From the NCBI GenBank assembly GCA_031256035.1, contig JAIRRJ010000047.1, positions 1 through 33,184 on the forward strand: a stretch of 33,184 nucleotides of DNA, read 5' to 3'. Both the position numbers and the translations under genes were made by a program. The notes beneath the pieces were generated by a model. It searched no databases and was not told where the DNA came from. It worked only from the letters and a program-made list of their open reading frames with translations. Source of the DNA: Treponema sp. Its GTDB lineage: Bacteria; Spirochaetota; Spirochaetia; Treponematales; Breznakiellaceae. Below, piece by piece: positions 7,919-16,423 of the stretch; the stretch's first letter is position 1; each line of letters opens with the position of its first letter.

Positions 7919-10000
7919 ATGCAAAAAATACGGATTTTTACCGCATTAACCATGCTGGCTTTTGCCTTCGTGCTGACAGGGTGCGAAAACCCGGCTAGTT
8001 CGGCATCCCCCGATACTAAAAAACCTGAAACCGATAATCCCGAAAAGCCTGAAACCGGTAATCCCGACAAGAAAGACAATCTTATTCCCATCACAAGCGC
8101 CGAAATTATTGTCATAGCCCCGGTCAAGGGCGCAACGCCTGATACAACGGCAAGCGGTACTGGGAATTTTTCCATTGGCGCGGTGTCGTGGTCTCCTGCC
8201 AATAGCCCGTTTTTTGGCGGCGCTGTTTACACCGCAAAAGTTACGCTGACGGCGAACAACGGCTACACCTTTACCGGGCTAAATTCCGCCAGTATAAACG
8301 GGCAAAACGCGTCTGTATCAAACAACACCGGCATGGCTGTTACATTGTCCTACACCTTCAGCGCAACGGACACAAGAACGATTACAGGCATAACAATTAA
8401 AACACAGCCAAGCAGACTGACCTACACTCACGGCGAACAGCTCGATCTGTCAGGGCTTGCGGTTACACTGACCTTTGATGATACCCACACAGAAGATGTT
8501 GCCGCCGCGGATTTTACGGCTAAACATATAACCGCAATCCCCGCTCATGACAATCATTTGAACCGTTCAACACACAACGAGCATCCCGTTACGATAACTT
8601 ATGGCGGCTTGACGCCGTTGACTACCGGTAATTTAACCATCGCCAGAGCTGCCGGTGCGACAGTCAACGCACCGGCGCTGAACAGCACAACATACAACAG
8701 CATTACGATCAATGCCGTAACTGCACCGGATAACGGACAGAGCGTTGAGTATGGCATAAACACCTCAAATAATGCCAGTACCGCAACATGGCAGGCCGGT
8801 CTGATTTTTACCGGATTGAACGAGGGTACTACCTACTTCATCTTTGCCCGTTCAGTACAGAATGATAACTACAACAGTGGTGTAACTAATGGGTTTCTGG
8901 AAGCCAGGACACGGTCAAATCATTTTCATGTTACAAATACCACCCAATGGGGTGATGCTCTTAGCTATATTAAAACCGGAGGCAACGGTACTGCCGGGAC
9001 ACCCAACAATTATACCATCACAGTCGATGGGGATGTTCCGGTTCCCGGAAACACCGCTAATTCTTTCGGCACTGTATCTAACGTAACAATAACGATAAAC
9101 GGAAACGGCAAACTGTACCTTACCAGTCAGGGTTCATTGCTTACGATTGGGAACAGTCAAACCGTATACATTGACAGCGATCAACTGACGCTGCAAGGGC
9201 TTCGTTCCGGTCAAAACGACTCTTACTTGAATAATAACCAAGCAACGGTTTTTGTGGAAAAAGGTACACTGGTATTGCAGAATGGAACTATCAGCGACAA
9301 CGGTAGAGGGGGGGTAGATGTATATGGAGGAGCCTTCACTATGCAGGGCAGTGCCTCGGTGTCCGGCAATAGCGGCGGTAGAGGGGTAAGCGTTTCTGGA
9401 ACCTTCACCATGCAGGACAACGCCTCGGTGTTCGGCAATACCGGAGGCGGGGTGGCGTATTATGGTGGTGCGTTTGGAGACTCCTTCACTATGAAGAACA
9501 ACGCCTCGGTGTTCGGCAATACTACCGTTACCGTTACCGTCAGCAATGGTGGCGGGGTGTATATTCGAGGTCCTTTCACCAACGTCAATGTATTCACCAT
9601 GCAGGACAGCGCAACTGTGTCCGGCAATGTCTCTCTCAATGGAGGCGGGGTGTATGTTGAGAGGGGAATCTTTACCATGCAGGACAGCGCAACTATATCT
9701 GGCAATACCGCTTCCGGTTTCAGCGGCACCTATCCCGGTGGTGGTGTTTATTGTTACGTGGAAGGTAATCTCCACATGGCAGGTGGCATCATATATGGCA
9801 ATAATGTGGACAGCAATAGCAACAAGGTCATAGACACCATCGATGGCAGCAGTGTTAACGGACGTGGAGCGGCACTGAGCGGTTTTACAGGATATACGGA
9901 ATACGGCAATTTTATTGGCGAAAACTGGGTTAGGGCGGGATACTTGAGCACTACCGACAACACGATCAGGGTAGTTAATGGGGTGTTGCAGTCACCGTAG
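7919..10000 (+). CDS. Surface lipoprotein with Ig-like, Fn3-like and beta-helix regions
   Basis: The 693-residue protein opens with a lipoprotein signal peptide whose lipobox is LTGC (Cys22). A Pro/Lys-rich linker with KPETxNP repeats (residues ~35-58) follows. There is a bacterial Ig-like (Big_3-type) segment near 155-245 (ITIKTQPSRLTYTHGEQLDL) and a fibronectin-III-like stretch near 245-335. From about 335 to 690 come repeated short strands of the form FTMQDSASVSGN plus glycine-rich turns, the pattern of a right-handed parallel beta-helix (pectate-lyase-like). It should be anchored at the cell surface and act as an adhesin or polysaccharide-binding protein; no catalytic residues can be assigned. 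AAAGGAG sits upstream of the ATG. The repeats also generate long spurious frames on the opposite strand. Confidence 0.88.
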   Translation: MQKIRIFTALTMLAFAFVLTGCENPASSASPDTKKPETDNPEKPETGNPDKKDNLIPITSAEIIVIAPVKGATPDTTASGTGNFSIGAVSWSPANSPFFGGAVYTAKVTLTANNGYTFTGLNSASINGQNASVSNNTGMAVTLSYTFSATDTRTITGITIKTQPSRLTYTHGEQLDLSGLAVTLTFDDTHTEDVAAADFTAKHITAIPAHDNHLNRSTHNEHPVTITYGGLTPLTTGNLTIARAAGATVNAPALNSTTYNSITINAVTAPDNGQSVEYGINTSNNASTATWQAGLIFTGLNEGTTYFIFARSVQNDNYNSGVTNGFLEARTRSNHFHVTNTTQWGDALSYIKTGGNGTAGTPNNYTITVDGDVPVPGNTANSFGTVSNVTITINGNGKLYLTSQGSLLTIGNSQTVYIDSDQLTLQGLRSGQNDSYLNNNQATVFVEKGTLVLQNGTISDNGRGGVDVYGGAFTMQGSASVSGNSGGRGVSVSGTFTMQDNASVFGNTGGGVAYYGGAFGDSFTMKNNASVFGNTTVTVTVSNGGGVYIRGPFTNVNVFTMQDSATVSGNVSLNGGGVYVERGIFTMQDSATISGNTASGFSGTYPGGGVYCYVEGNLHMAGGIIYGNNVDSNSNKVIDTIDGSSVNGRGAALSGFTGYTEYGNFIGENWVRAGYLSTTDNTIRVVNGVLQSP
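9319..9700 (+). repeat. Degenerate in-gene repeats encoding TMQxxAxVxGN beta-helix rungs
   Basis: The segment CACCATGCAGGACAGCGC and close variants recur at irregular spacing (about 60-120 bases), each followed by a GGCAATA-type glycine/asparagine turn and a GGCGGGGTG block. Each unit codes one rung of the predicted beta-helix. Units are most alike at 9400-9450 and 9590-9700, so rung number could change by recombination between them. Confidence 0.7.
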
Positions 10001-10043
10001 GGAAGGAGAGCGGGGGGAAGATAGCAACGAGGAGTGAGAGATA

Positions 10044-10949
10044 ATGAAAAAGCTATTTTGTGTAATACTATTTTTCTTCTTTTTAGCGTCTTTATATTCG
10101 CAAAATAGAAAGACAATGGATGATGCCATTACCGCCTTTGCCAAAGACTTTACATCACAATTTCCCAATACCGGAAGCATAGCGGTCGTTGCTTTCAAAA
10201 CTGATATACCTGTTTTACTGATCCCTTTTATTGAAACCATGCAAGTGAATATACAGAATGCAGGCAGGACTATAGAAATTTTGGAGAGGGCAGAAATTGA
10301 CATCATAATAAAAGAAATAAATTTTGCACTAACTGTGTATGTTACAAACCAAAAAGGGCAAGCGCCATGGATAGGTCATCTTAAAGGGGCGGAAATGGTC
10401 ATTTATGGTTCTCTCGAACGGGAAAGCATGGGAATCAAACACAAAATAACTATAAAGGCTGCAGAAGCTGAAACCGGCGTGATTAAATTTATAAAATTCT
10501 ATGAGGTGCAAATCGAGAATAATCCCCATTTTTGGACAGTGGGCATTTCAGTAGGTACATCATTTCACGAGCCTTTGGTCATCGGTACGTTATTTGCAAC
10601 AATTGCGCCGTTTCGCTCTTCTTTCCTGGGAATTGGTGTAGATGTGGGCATTATAAGCAACAACTCTGGTGTTGACAATTATTATTCTGTTAGCCCTTTT
10701 GCCTATTACGCTTTTTTCAAGTCTTTTAATAAAGGGGGCTGGTATGCAGGCGCCGGTGTTTCCTATTGGTATTACGATTATGAAAGAACTCCTGCGAATA
10801 AAGAACCAGAAAGATATATTTTAGCTTATCCCATAATCGGAATTAACATCGGGGATATGCTTGATATTTCCTTCAGCATACGGACAGATTTTATATTTGA
10901 GAATGTAAGCAATAAATTCTCAGTGGGTTATACGTATCGCTTTGCATGA
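10044..10949 (+). CDS. Exported protein: CsgG/LpoB-like N-domain plus probable beta-barrel
   Basis: The 301-residue protein has a Sec signal peptide (KKLFCVILFFFFLASLYSQ). Residues ~24-155 have the CsgG/LpoB-like pattern: IAVVAFKTD, a helix, IEILERAEIDIIIKEI, and GAEMVIYGSLER. That fold is used by lipoprotein secretion or penicillin-binding-protein activators, and many Treponema proteins carry it with unknown function. From ~160 on, alternating aromatic/glycine strands (AYYAFFKSFNKGGWYAGAG, GYTYRFA at the end) suggest a small outer-membrane beta-barrel. The gene starts 43 bases after the lipoprotein gene and ends 12 bases before the next, so the three are likely one operon. The domain calls are by eye. 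Confidence 0.72.
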   Translation: MKKLFCVILFFFFLASLYSQNRKTMDDAITAFAKDFTSQFPNTGSIAVVAFKTDIPVLLIPFIETMQVNIQNAGRTIEILERAEIDIIIKEINFALTVYVTNQKGQAPWIGHLKGAEMVIYGSLERESMGIKHKITIKAAEAETGVIKFIKFYEVQIENNPHFWTVGISVGTSFHEPLVIGTLFATIAPFRSSFLGIGVDVGIISNNSGVDNYYSVSPFAYYAFFKSFNKGGWYAGAGVSYWYYDYERTPANKEPERYILAYPIIGINIGDMLDISFSIRTDFIFENVSNKFSVGYTYRFA

Positions 10950-10961
10950 GGAGTAATTAAG

Positions 10962-11990
10962 GTGAAAAAGAACAACTGGTTTGCAATAATTGTAATGATA
11001 CTTCTCTGCACAGCTTGTAGAATTGGAGAAAAGGAGACGGAAGAAACTCAGTATACTGTGAGCTTTCATGCCAATGGCGGAAACGGCACGGTTCCAAATT
11101 CAATAAAGGGAAAAGCAGGTGAAAGTAAACTGCTTCCCAATGGAAACAGTCTTTCAAGTCAAGGAGCTGCTTTTGGTGGTTGGTGTGATAATAGTAATGG
11201 TACAGAAATCGTCTACAACGCCGGTTCGCTTTTTACTGTACGGACTGAGGATACTATCCTCCACGCTGTATGGAATCCAGACTCTCCCATAATTACTGTT
11301 TTTAGCGTAACTGTAAGCCCCAGTACTCCATCTGTTCAGAAAGGTAGGTCTCAGCAGTTTTTCGCTTGGGTTGAAGGAGAAAACAGTCCCGCACAAACCA
11401 TAATCTGGAATATCTCCGGCGGCGGGGTCGGAACCAGTATTAGTACAGATGGTCTTTTAACCATAGCCACCAATGAGAGCGCCGCGAGTATAATCGTTAT
11501 GGCTACATCAACCGTGAATATAAATAAAAGCGGGACAACCACTGTTACAGTTTCTCCGGCTTCTCCGATTCCTCCTATCAAAACAATTTATTATCGTGGA
11601 TTTAACAGTAGTTTTGATTTTAGTATCAAGAATGGAGCTTCACGTGATGAGTTAATAACGTCAGATTTTGATATAACAGTGTTAAAGAATGCCGGATACA
11701 CTAAATTTGTATTGACGCTTCGATTTGATACAAAAAATGAATTATTGGTCAACGTAGGCAGTAGATTATATGCTTCCTTTTGGAAAGGTCTTGCACCCAG
11801 CATCACCCAAAAAGATAAATATGGTGAAAAAAACTGGACACCAGCCCTGAATCGATGGGAAGCAAAAGAGTTTATTCAGGAAATAAATCTTACTGACTTT
11901 TCAAATCAATTAACCATTCGTTGGAGTACATCCGCGAATGCCAGTTATAAGGTAGGCACCAGAAGTATAACCATAGAAGCAAAAAAGTAA
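10962..11990 (+). CDS. Lipoprotein with InlB-type repeat and Ig-like domain
   Basis: This 342-residue protein starts at GTG 10962 with GGAG eleven bases before it. The signal peptide ends LLCTAC, giving Cys19 as the likely lipidation site; Cys at -3 is unusual but tolerated in spirochaetes. Residues ~28-100 form an InlB B-repeat/Listeria-Bacteroides module (YTVSFHANGGNGTVPN, then FGGWC and ILHAVW). Residues ~108-185 form a Big_2-type Ig-like domain (VTVSPSTPSVQKGRSQQF). The C-terminal ~150 residues are beta-rich with no family I recognise. It is the third member of the exported-protein cluster and is probably surface exposed, with an adhesive or structural role by analogy only. Confidence 0.82.
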   Translation: MKKNNWFAIIVMILLCTACRIGEKETEETQYTVSFHANGGNGTVPNSIKGKAGESKLLPNGNSLSSQGAAFGGWCDNSNGTEIVYNAGSLFTVRTEDTILHAVWNPDSPIITVFSVTVSPSTPSVQKGRSQQFFAWVEGENSPAQTIIWNISGGGVGTSISTDGLLTIATNESAASIIVMATSTVNINKSGTTTVTVSPASPIPPIKTIYYRGFNSSFDFSIKNGASRDELITSDFDITVLKNAGYTKFVLTLRFDTKNELLVNVGSRLYASFWKGLAPSITQKDKYGEKNWTPALNRWEAKEFIQEINLTDFSNQLTIRWSTSANASYKVGTRSITIEAKK

Positions 11991-12006
11991 TCAAGACATT
12001 AAATTT

Positions 12007-12086
12007 GGCATTACTGTAGAGGTTCTTGATCTTCCGCCGAGAAGTACGGCAACAAGGCGGTGCGGAAAACTATGCCATTCCACTAA
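12007..12086 (+). pseudogene. Internally deleted hicB fragment
   Basis: Bases 12036-12069 match hicB 30443-30476 with about three mismatches and encode AEKYGNKAVRK in the same frame as in that gene. Just upstream, ACTGTAGAGGTTCTTGATCTTCC reads TVEVLDLP, matching the VEVPDLP segment near the hicB N-terminus, but in a different frame from the second part. The middle ~175 bases of hicB are missing, and the frame ends at TAA 12084-12086. This is therefore a decayed hicB-like gene between the lipoprotein cluster and the convergent flavoenzyme, not a promoter or terminator region. No hicA fragment was found next to it. Confidence 0.65.
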
Positions 12087-14521
12087 ATAAACAGCGACAT
12101 ATCCGATTCTTCGGCATGGGCGAGCATGGCGGCGGCGCCTCCGAGTTTTACGCCGTCAATCAGTTCTTCAGCCTTGATTCCCATTACATCCATGCTCATG
12201 GAACAGGCGATAAGATCAACGCCGCTTTGCTGCGCCATACTGATTAAATCTTCAAGGCTGTCTACATTTTTATTTTTCATGACCATGCGGATCATCTTTG
12301 GTCCCATGCCGCCCATGTTCATTTTTGACAAGCCGAGTTTTTTGGAACCTCTTGGCATCATCATGCAAAACATTTTTGAAAGAAAATCTTTTTTTACTTT
12401 GACTTTTTTTGGCTTCCTCAGTATGTTGAGTCCCCAAAATGTAAAGAACATACTCACCTTTCTGCCCAGCGCCGCCGATGCGTTTGCCATAATGAACGAT
12501 GCAATCGCCTTGTCAAGATCGCCTGAAAACACGATGAAATTTTTGCCGTTGCCTGTTGATAAATTTTCGGCTTGTTTTTCTCCTTTTCTGATCTGCACTA
12601 TGCTGACGCCCTTCTCGCTTGTCATCCCCAAAAATGTATGACCGGTTCTGCGGCAGTAACCTTCGATGTCTTCGGCAAAAGCGGGATCGGTCGCGCGTAT
12701 TTCGATTGTTTCGCCGTTTTGCGCTTCCTTGACTGCCGCGCCGAGTTTGACAATCGGTCCGGGGCATTGCAATCCGCAGGCGTCTATTTTGATAATACCC
12801 ATTTTGTGTTCTCCTTTTGTTCCGGTAAACTGTTGCGCGTCTTTTGCGCTTGAGGCGGTGTTCGGCGCGGCTTTCTTTCCAAAGATTGAATTGTAAAGCC
12901 TGAAACCGCCGTTCAGGTTATAAACGTCAAAACCGTTCTGAGAAAGGATTCGCGCCGCAACATATCCGCGAAGCCCGATCTGGCAGATTATGTACACCTT
13001 TTTGTTTTTGTCCAGTTCGTTAATGCGCCGGCGGAGTTCTTCCAGCGGAATATTGATGAAGCCGTCTATGTGCCCGTTTTCAAATTCAAGCGCAATTCGG
13101 ACATCAAGCAGCGTAATCGTTCCATCACGCGGCAGAGCCTCTACATCGTGCCAGTGAAAATTTTTAACTTTTCCCGTTAGCTGATTTTCAATGACAAAGC
13201 CCGCCATGTTGACCGGGTCTTTAGCCGATGAATATGGCGGCGCATAACACAGTTCCAGTTTGGCAAGGTCAAAGGCGGTCATACCGGCGCGGACGGCTAC
13301 GGCAAACACATCGCAGCGTTTGTCAACTCCGTCATAGCCTGTAATCTGCGCGCCAAGAATTTTTCCGCTTTTCTTTTCAAACAGGGTTTTGATGCTCATG
13401 TTCACCGCGCCGGGATAATAACCCGCGTGGCTGCCCGACCATGTAAATGATTTATCGTAATCAATGCCAAGCCGTTTCGCTGTTTTTTCATTGATACCTG
13501 TGGCGGCGACAGTCATGTCAAAGATTTTGAGAATTGCCGACCCTTGAGTTCCTTCATATTTTGAAGCAATGCCGCAGATATTATCCGCCGCAATGCGCCC
13601 CTGCTTGTTTGCAGGCCCTGCAAGCGGGATCATCGCCTTTTGCCCGCTGACAAAATCAGTTACTTCCACCGCATCGCCCACGGCATAGATATTGTCATCC
13701 GATGTTTTCATGTGTTCGTTTACGATGATGCCGCCACGTTCATTGATCGCAAGCCCGGCATCTTTTGCGATGCCGCTTTCAGGGCGCACGCCTATCGCCA
13801 TGATCACCATATCGGCGCGGATGCTTCCGCCGGTAAAAGTAACCGCAATGCCGTTGTTGTCTTCTTCGAGTTTCTGCACGGCGTTGCCCAAAAGCAGCTT
13901 CACACCCTTTTGTTCAATATAACGATGCACATCACATGCCATATCATAATCAAGCGGGGCGATGACCTGATCGGCAAGTTCGATGATCGTTACGGCAAGC
14001 TTCGCGTTTTTCAGATTTTCCGCCATTTCAACGCCGATGTATCCGCCGCCGACCACAACCGCGCTTTTGGGATGATTGTTGTCAATAAAATCTTTTATTT
14101 TATATGTGTCCGGTATATTGCGGAGTTTGAACACACGGGATGAATTAATACCCGGAATGTCAGGCCAAATAGGTTCGGCTCCCGGAGAAAGAATCAACGC
14201 GTCATAACTTTCAGAATATTTCTCGCCGGTTTTAAGGTTTGTTACCGTAACGGACTTTGTCTGCCGGTCAATGGCGGTAACTTCGTTTTGGACACGGACA
14301 TCAACATTAAAACGAGCGGTAAAACTTTCCGGCGTTTGCAGAGTCAGAGCCGCCTTGTTTGTTATTTCGCCGCCTATGTAATAGGGAAGGCCGCAATTCG
14401 CGAATGAAATATACTCGCCGCGTTCAAATAGAATTATCCGGGCTTTTTCATCAAGCCGCCTAAGCCGCGCCGCCGCTGATGCGCCGCCTGCCACACCGCC
14501 TACAATAACAATCTTGTTCAT
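12083..14521 (-). CDS. CoA-disulfide reductase fused to rhodanese, TusA and DsrE-like modules
   Basis: This is an 812-residue sulfur-handling flavoenzyme with four modules. The first ~440 residues are an FAD/NAD(P)H disulfide reductase of the CoA-disulfide reductase type: FAD loop GGVAGG at 8-13 and a single redox Cys43 in SFANCGLPYYIGG. Residues ~455-545 are a rhodanese domain with Cys513 in IICQIGLRGY. Residues ~580-650 are a TusA/SirA-like domain with Cys582 and Cys586 in DACGLQCPGP. The last ~160 residues are DsrE/DsrF-like (FIVFSGDLDKAIASFIMA). Together they should reduce CoA or persulfide disulfides and relay sulfane sulfur between cysteines. The start at 14521 (MNKIVIVGG) begins the FAD strand directly; the open frame runs 36 codons further with no support. 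Related fusions are known, so the gene is not unique. Confidence 0.92.
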   Translation of the reverse strand: MNKIVIVGGVAGGASAAARLRRLDEKARIILFERGEYISFANCGLPYYIGGEITNKAALTLQTPESFTARFNVDVRVQNEVTAIDRQTKSVTVTNLKTGEKYSESYDALILSPGAEPIWPDIPGINSSRVFKLRNIPDTYKIKDFIDNNHPKSAVVVGGGYIGVEMAENLKNAKLAVTIIELADQVIAPLDYDMACDVHRYIEQKGVKLLLGNAVQKLEEDNNGIAVTFTGGSIRADMVIMAIGVRPESGIAKDAGLAINERGGIIVNEHMKTSDDNIYAVGDAVEVTDFVSGQKAMIPLAGPANKQGRIAADNICGIASKYEGTQGSAILKIFDMTVAATGINEKTAKRLGIDYDKSFTWSGSHAGYYPGAVNMSIKTLFEKKSGKILGAQITGYDGVDKRCDVFAVAVRAGMTAFDLAKLELCYAPPYSSAKDPVNMAGFVIENQLTGKVKNFHWHDVEALPRDGTITLLDVRIALEFENGHIDGFINIPLEELRRRINELDKNKKVYIICQIGLRGYVAARILSQNGFDVYNLNGGFRLYNSIFGKKAAPNTASSAKDAQQFTGTKGEHKMGIIKIDACGLQCPGPIVKLGAAVKEAQNGETIEIRATDPAFAEDIEGYCRRTGHTFLGMTSEKGVSIVQIRKGEKQAENLSTGNGKNFIVFSGDLDKAIASFIMANASAALGRKVSMFFTFWGLNILRKPKKVKVKKDFLSKMFCMMMPRGSKKLGLSKMNMGGMGPKMIRMVMKNKNVDSLEDLISMAQQSGVDLIACSMSMDVMGIKAEELIDGVKLGGAAAMLAHAEESDMSLFI

Positions 14522-14597
14522 ATTCTCTAATGATACTACCAGAATCATACATTTACAAATTAAAATCGCTCTTGAGGTAAAAAGTGTAAAAGCGGAC

Positions 14598-15461
14598 ATG
14601 TTGATAAAATCGAACTTGCGTCCTATCATAAAAATTGATGTGAATGATAGCGAATTTTCACTGTTAAACCTTGTCCCAACCGTGCTTCGCGCGCGTGGTT
14701 TCCGCCTTTACACACAGGGTGTTGCTGCAAAGGGAGAACCTCGGCGGCTGATCGATCTGTGGCAAAACGGAGGCGCGGCAGTACTGGGGCACAATCCGCC
14801 TAATTTGCTGCGTGAACTTAAAAACGCCGCCAGCCGCGGGCTTTACGCTCCCTTCCCTCATTTTTTGCGTGATCGATATTTCAAGGCTTTGTCCCGTCTC
14901 TTTCCGGGGCGCAGTTTCAGGATTTACGCATCGCCTCCCGCCGGGCTGGATACGCTTTTCAGTACCGGTGCTGCCGGTTTTTGGCGGCCTTTTCTTGATC
15001 CCAACTCTCCGTTTGCCATAGCAGATAACGCGCCGCCGGTACTCGTTCCCATACTGCCCGGCATTCAGGGATGGCGCAATTGCCTGCCGCTTGGTCTTTG
15101 TATACTTGCCGCCGAATCAGAAAACCAACTGACGCAGTTTCCCGCAAGCGATATTCTTCCGCCGGTTTTGTTTGCGGCAGCAGCGCGGGGAATATACGAT
15201 CTTGTCGCTTCGCCGGACAGGGCAAAACCTGTTTTTCCCCGCATTGCCAAAGTTTTGCAGGAAAGCCGCTGGCAGAGCCGTGGCATCTACCTCAGCCTGA
15301 AAGTCAAGCCGGAAACAGAAGCATGGGCAAAGCTGTTCCGTAAATTTCTGGACGTTGGTTTTCTGCTGCCGCCGGTTCCAACCCAGCCACTGATACTCCC
15401 CGGCGTCCTTTCCGCCGGAGAAGAGGCAAAGCTGGCGGAAACGTTGGCCGGAAATGAATAG
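14598..15461 (+). CDS. Aminotransferase class III-like short protein
   Basis: The 287-residue product begins like a class III PLP aminotransferase: VLRARGFRLYTQG, RLIDLWQNGGAAVLGHNPP, LLRELKNAASRGLY, then FPGRSFRIYASPPAG. Full enzymes have about 430 residues. Here the central part is contracted, and I see no convincing motif for the PLP-binding lysine, so catalysis is doubtful. It may be a degenerate enzyme retained for another purpose. The frame opens at 14514, but ATG 14598 is chosen because the earlier start would overlap the divergent flavoenzyme start; neither has a strong ribosome-binding site. The 76-base gap between the two divergent genes presumably holds both promoters. Confidence 0.6.
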   Translation: MLIKSNLRPIIKIDVNDSEFSLLNLVPTVLRARGFRLYTQGVAAKGEPRRLIDLWQNGGAAVLGHNPPNLLRELKNAASRGLYAPFPHFLRDRYFKALSRLFPGRSFRIYASPPAGLDTLFSTGAAGFWRPFLDPNSPFAIADNAPPVLVPILPGIQGWRNCLPLGLCILAAESENQLTQFPASDILPPVLFAAAARGIYDLVASPDRAKPVFPRIAKVLQESRWQSRGIYLSLKVKPETEAWAKLFRKFLDVGFLLPPVPTQPLILPGVLSAGEEAKLAETLAGNE

Positions 15462-15515
15462 AGTTTTTTATCAGTTGCCGGTATACTCATATAAAAAGAT
15501 GCAAAGGGGGAAATT

Positions 15516-15920
15516 ATGAAAGTATCACCGTATTTGCAATTTACCGGAAATTGCGCGGAGGCGGTTGCCTTTTATGAAAAAGCATTCGGAGTAAAAGCGG
15601 AAATTGTCAGGTATAAAGACGCGCCGCCTTCCGAAGGCTACAGTCCGCCTCCCGGCACGGAGGATTTTATAATGCACGCCAGCATTACTCTTGGAGACGG
15701 CGTAATAATGTTCTGCGATGTACCTCCCGGTGTGCCGTGCGGTTTTGGCGGCGGCGTGGCGGTTACGGTAACAATGGACAATGTCGATCAGGTGAAATCC
15801 TGTTTTAACGCATTGAAAGAAGGCGGCGAAGTCGGGATGGAATTACAGGAAACATTTTGGAGCAAGTGTTTCGGCTCACTGGACGATAAATTCGGCGTTA
15901 GCTGGATGCTTTCGGTATAA
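15516..15920 (+). CDS. VOC/glyoxalase-fold protein, PhnB-like
   Basis: The 134-residue protein shows the PhnB/YjdN-type vicinal-oxygen-chelate pattern. It opens VSPYLQFTGNCAEAVAFYEKAFG, has HASITLGDGVIMFCD in the middle, a VTVTMDNVDQV strand, and closes WSKCFGSLDDKFGVSWML. Members fold as paired beta-alpha-beta-beta-beta units and usually dimerise; most PhnB-like ones have no known reaction. AAAGGGGG lies seven bases before the ATG. It follows the aminotransferase-like gene after 54 bases on the same strand and ends two bases before the convergent XRE gene, leaving no room for a separate terminator. Confidence 0.88.
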   Translation: MKVSPYLQFTGNCAEAVAFYEKAFGVKAEIVRYKDAPPSEGYSPPPGTEDFIMHASITLGDGVIMFCDVPPGVPCGFGGGVAVTVTMDNVDQVKSCFNALKEGGEVGMELQETFWSKCFGSLDDKFGVSWMLSV

Positions 15921-15922
15921 AA

Positions 15923-16321
15923 TCAGGCTGTGTCAGCCGAATAAACGTGAGCGGATTTCTCCCTTACAAAAGTATTCTTGTCATTGGTTATATTCAAAAG
16001 CTGCTCAATCTGGAGCATCACATAATCCTGAAACTTGGGAGGAAGTTCATTGAACAAGCTCATCATGCGTTGAAGTTTTTCACCCGGTGTTTTGAAAAAC
16101 ATGTCCCCATCGCCGGTTTTTAGCCATTTATCATTAACGCCGAAAGTCAGCGTAATCAGATGAACAATCCGGTCGTTGGCCTTGCGATGCCCACATTCCA
16201 GTTCAGCGATATACCCGTTGCTTATGTAAATTGATTTCGCAAATTCGACCTGAGACATATTAAGAGTTTGCCGTAAAAGCTTAATACGTTTGCCGATAGT
16301 CATACCTTTATCATATAACAT
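15923..16321 (-). CDS. XRE-family regulator with C-terminal helical segment
   Basis: Residues ~7-65 form a Cro/CI helix-turn-helix (GKRIKLLRQTLNMSQVEFAK, then GYIAELECGHRKAND). GVNDKWLKTGDGDMF closes the domain, as is common in phage-type repressors. Residues 81-111 form a helical segment (EKLQRMMSLFNELPPKFQDY) that aligns without gaps to residues 5-35 of the divergent small protein. The ATG at 16321 is annotated; an internal ATG at 16303 is also possible because neither has a strong ribosome-binding site. It faces the small protein gene across about 100 bases containing the palindrome AGCATAATATGCT, the likely binding site. Confidence 0.85.
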   Translation of the reverse strand: MLYDKGMTIGKRIKLLRQTLNMSQVEFAKSIYISNGYIAELECGHRKANDRIVHLITLTFGVNDKWLKTGDGDMFFKTPGEKLQRMMSLFNELPPKFQDYVMLQIEQLLNITNDKNTFVREKSAHVYSADTA

Positions 16322-16361
16322 TGAAACTCACTATGCAATGTAGAAACTTTCAATTTGAGTA

Positions 16362-16393
16362 TTTACATTTCTCACAAAATAGCATAATATGCT
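16362..16393 (+). promoter_or_regulatory. Promoter with overlapping palindromic operator
   Basis: TTTACA (16362-16367) and TAATAT (16385-16390) are 17 bases apart, ahead of the small repeat protein. The palindrome AGCATAATATGCT (16381-16393) covers the -10 box. An XRE protein is encoded divergently, so repression by steric block is a natural reading. The sequence elements are seen; the regulator match is inferred. Confidence 0.55.
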
Positions 16394-16423
16394 CACATAC
16401 AGAGCGTTGAACGGAGGAGCTGT

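Noticed and set aside
9134..9775. 213-residue minus-strand ORF inside the beta-helix lipoprotein
   Set aside because: Its repeats mirror the plus-strand rung repeats, and it has no ribosome-binding site; it is a shadow of the repetitive gene.
12032..12067. Hairpin TTCCGCC/GGCGG as terminator between convergent genes
   Set aside because: The pairing is broken and lacks a T tract; the bases are better explained as the hicB relic.
12126..12641. 171-residue plus-strand ORF opposite the flavoenzyme
   Set aside because: It lies wholly within the DsrE/TusA coding region on the other strand, and the domain signatures belong to the minus strand.
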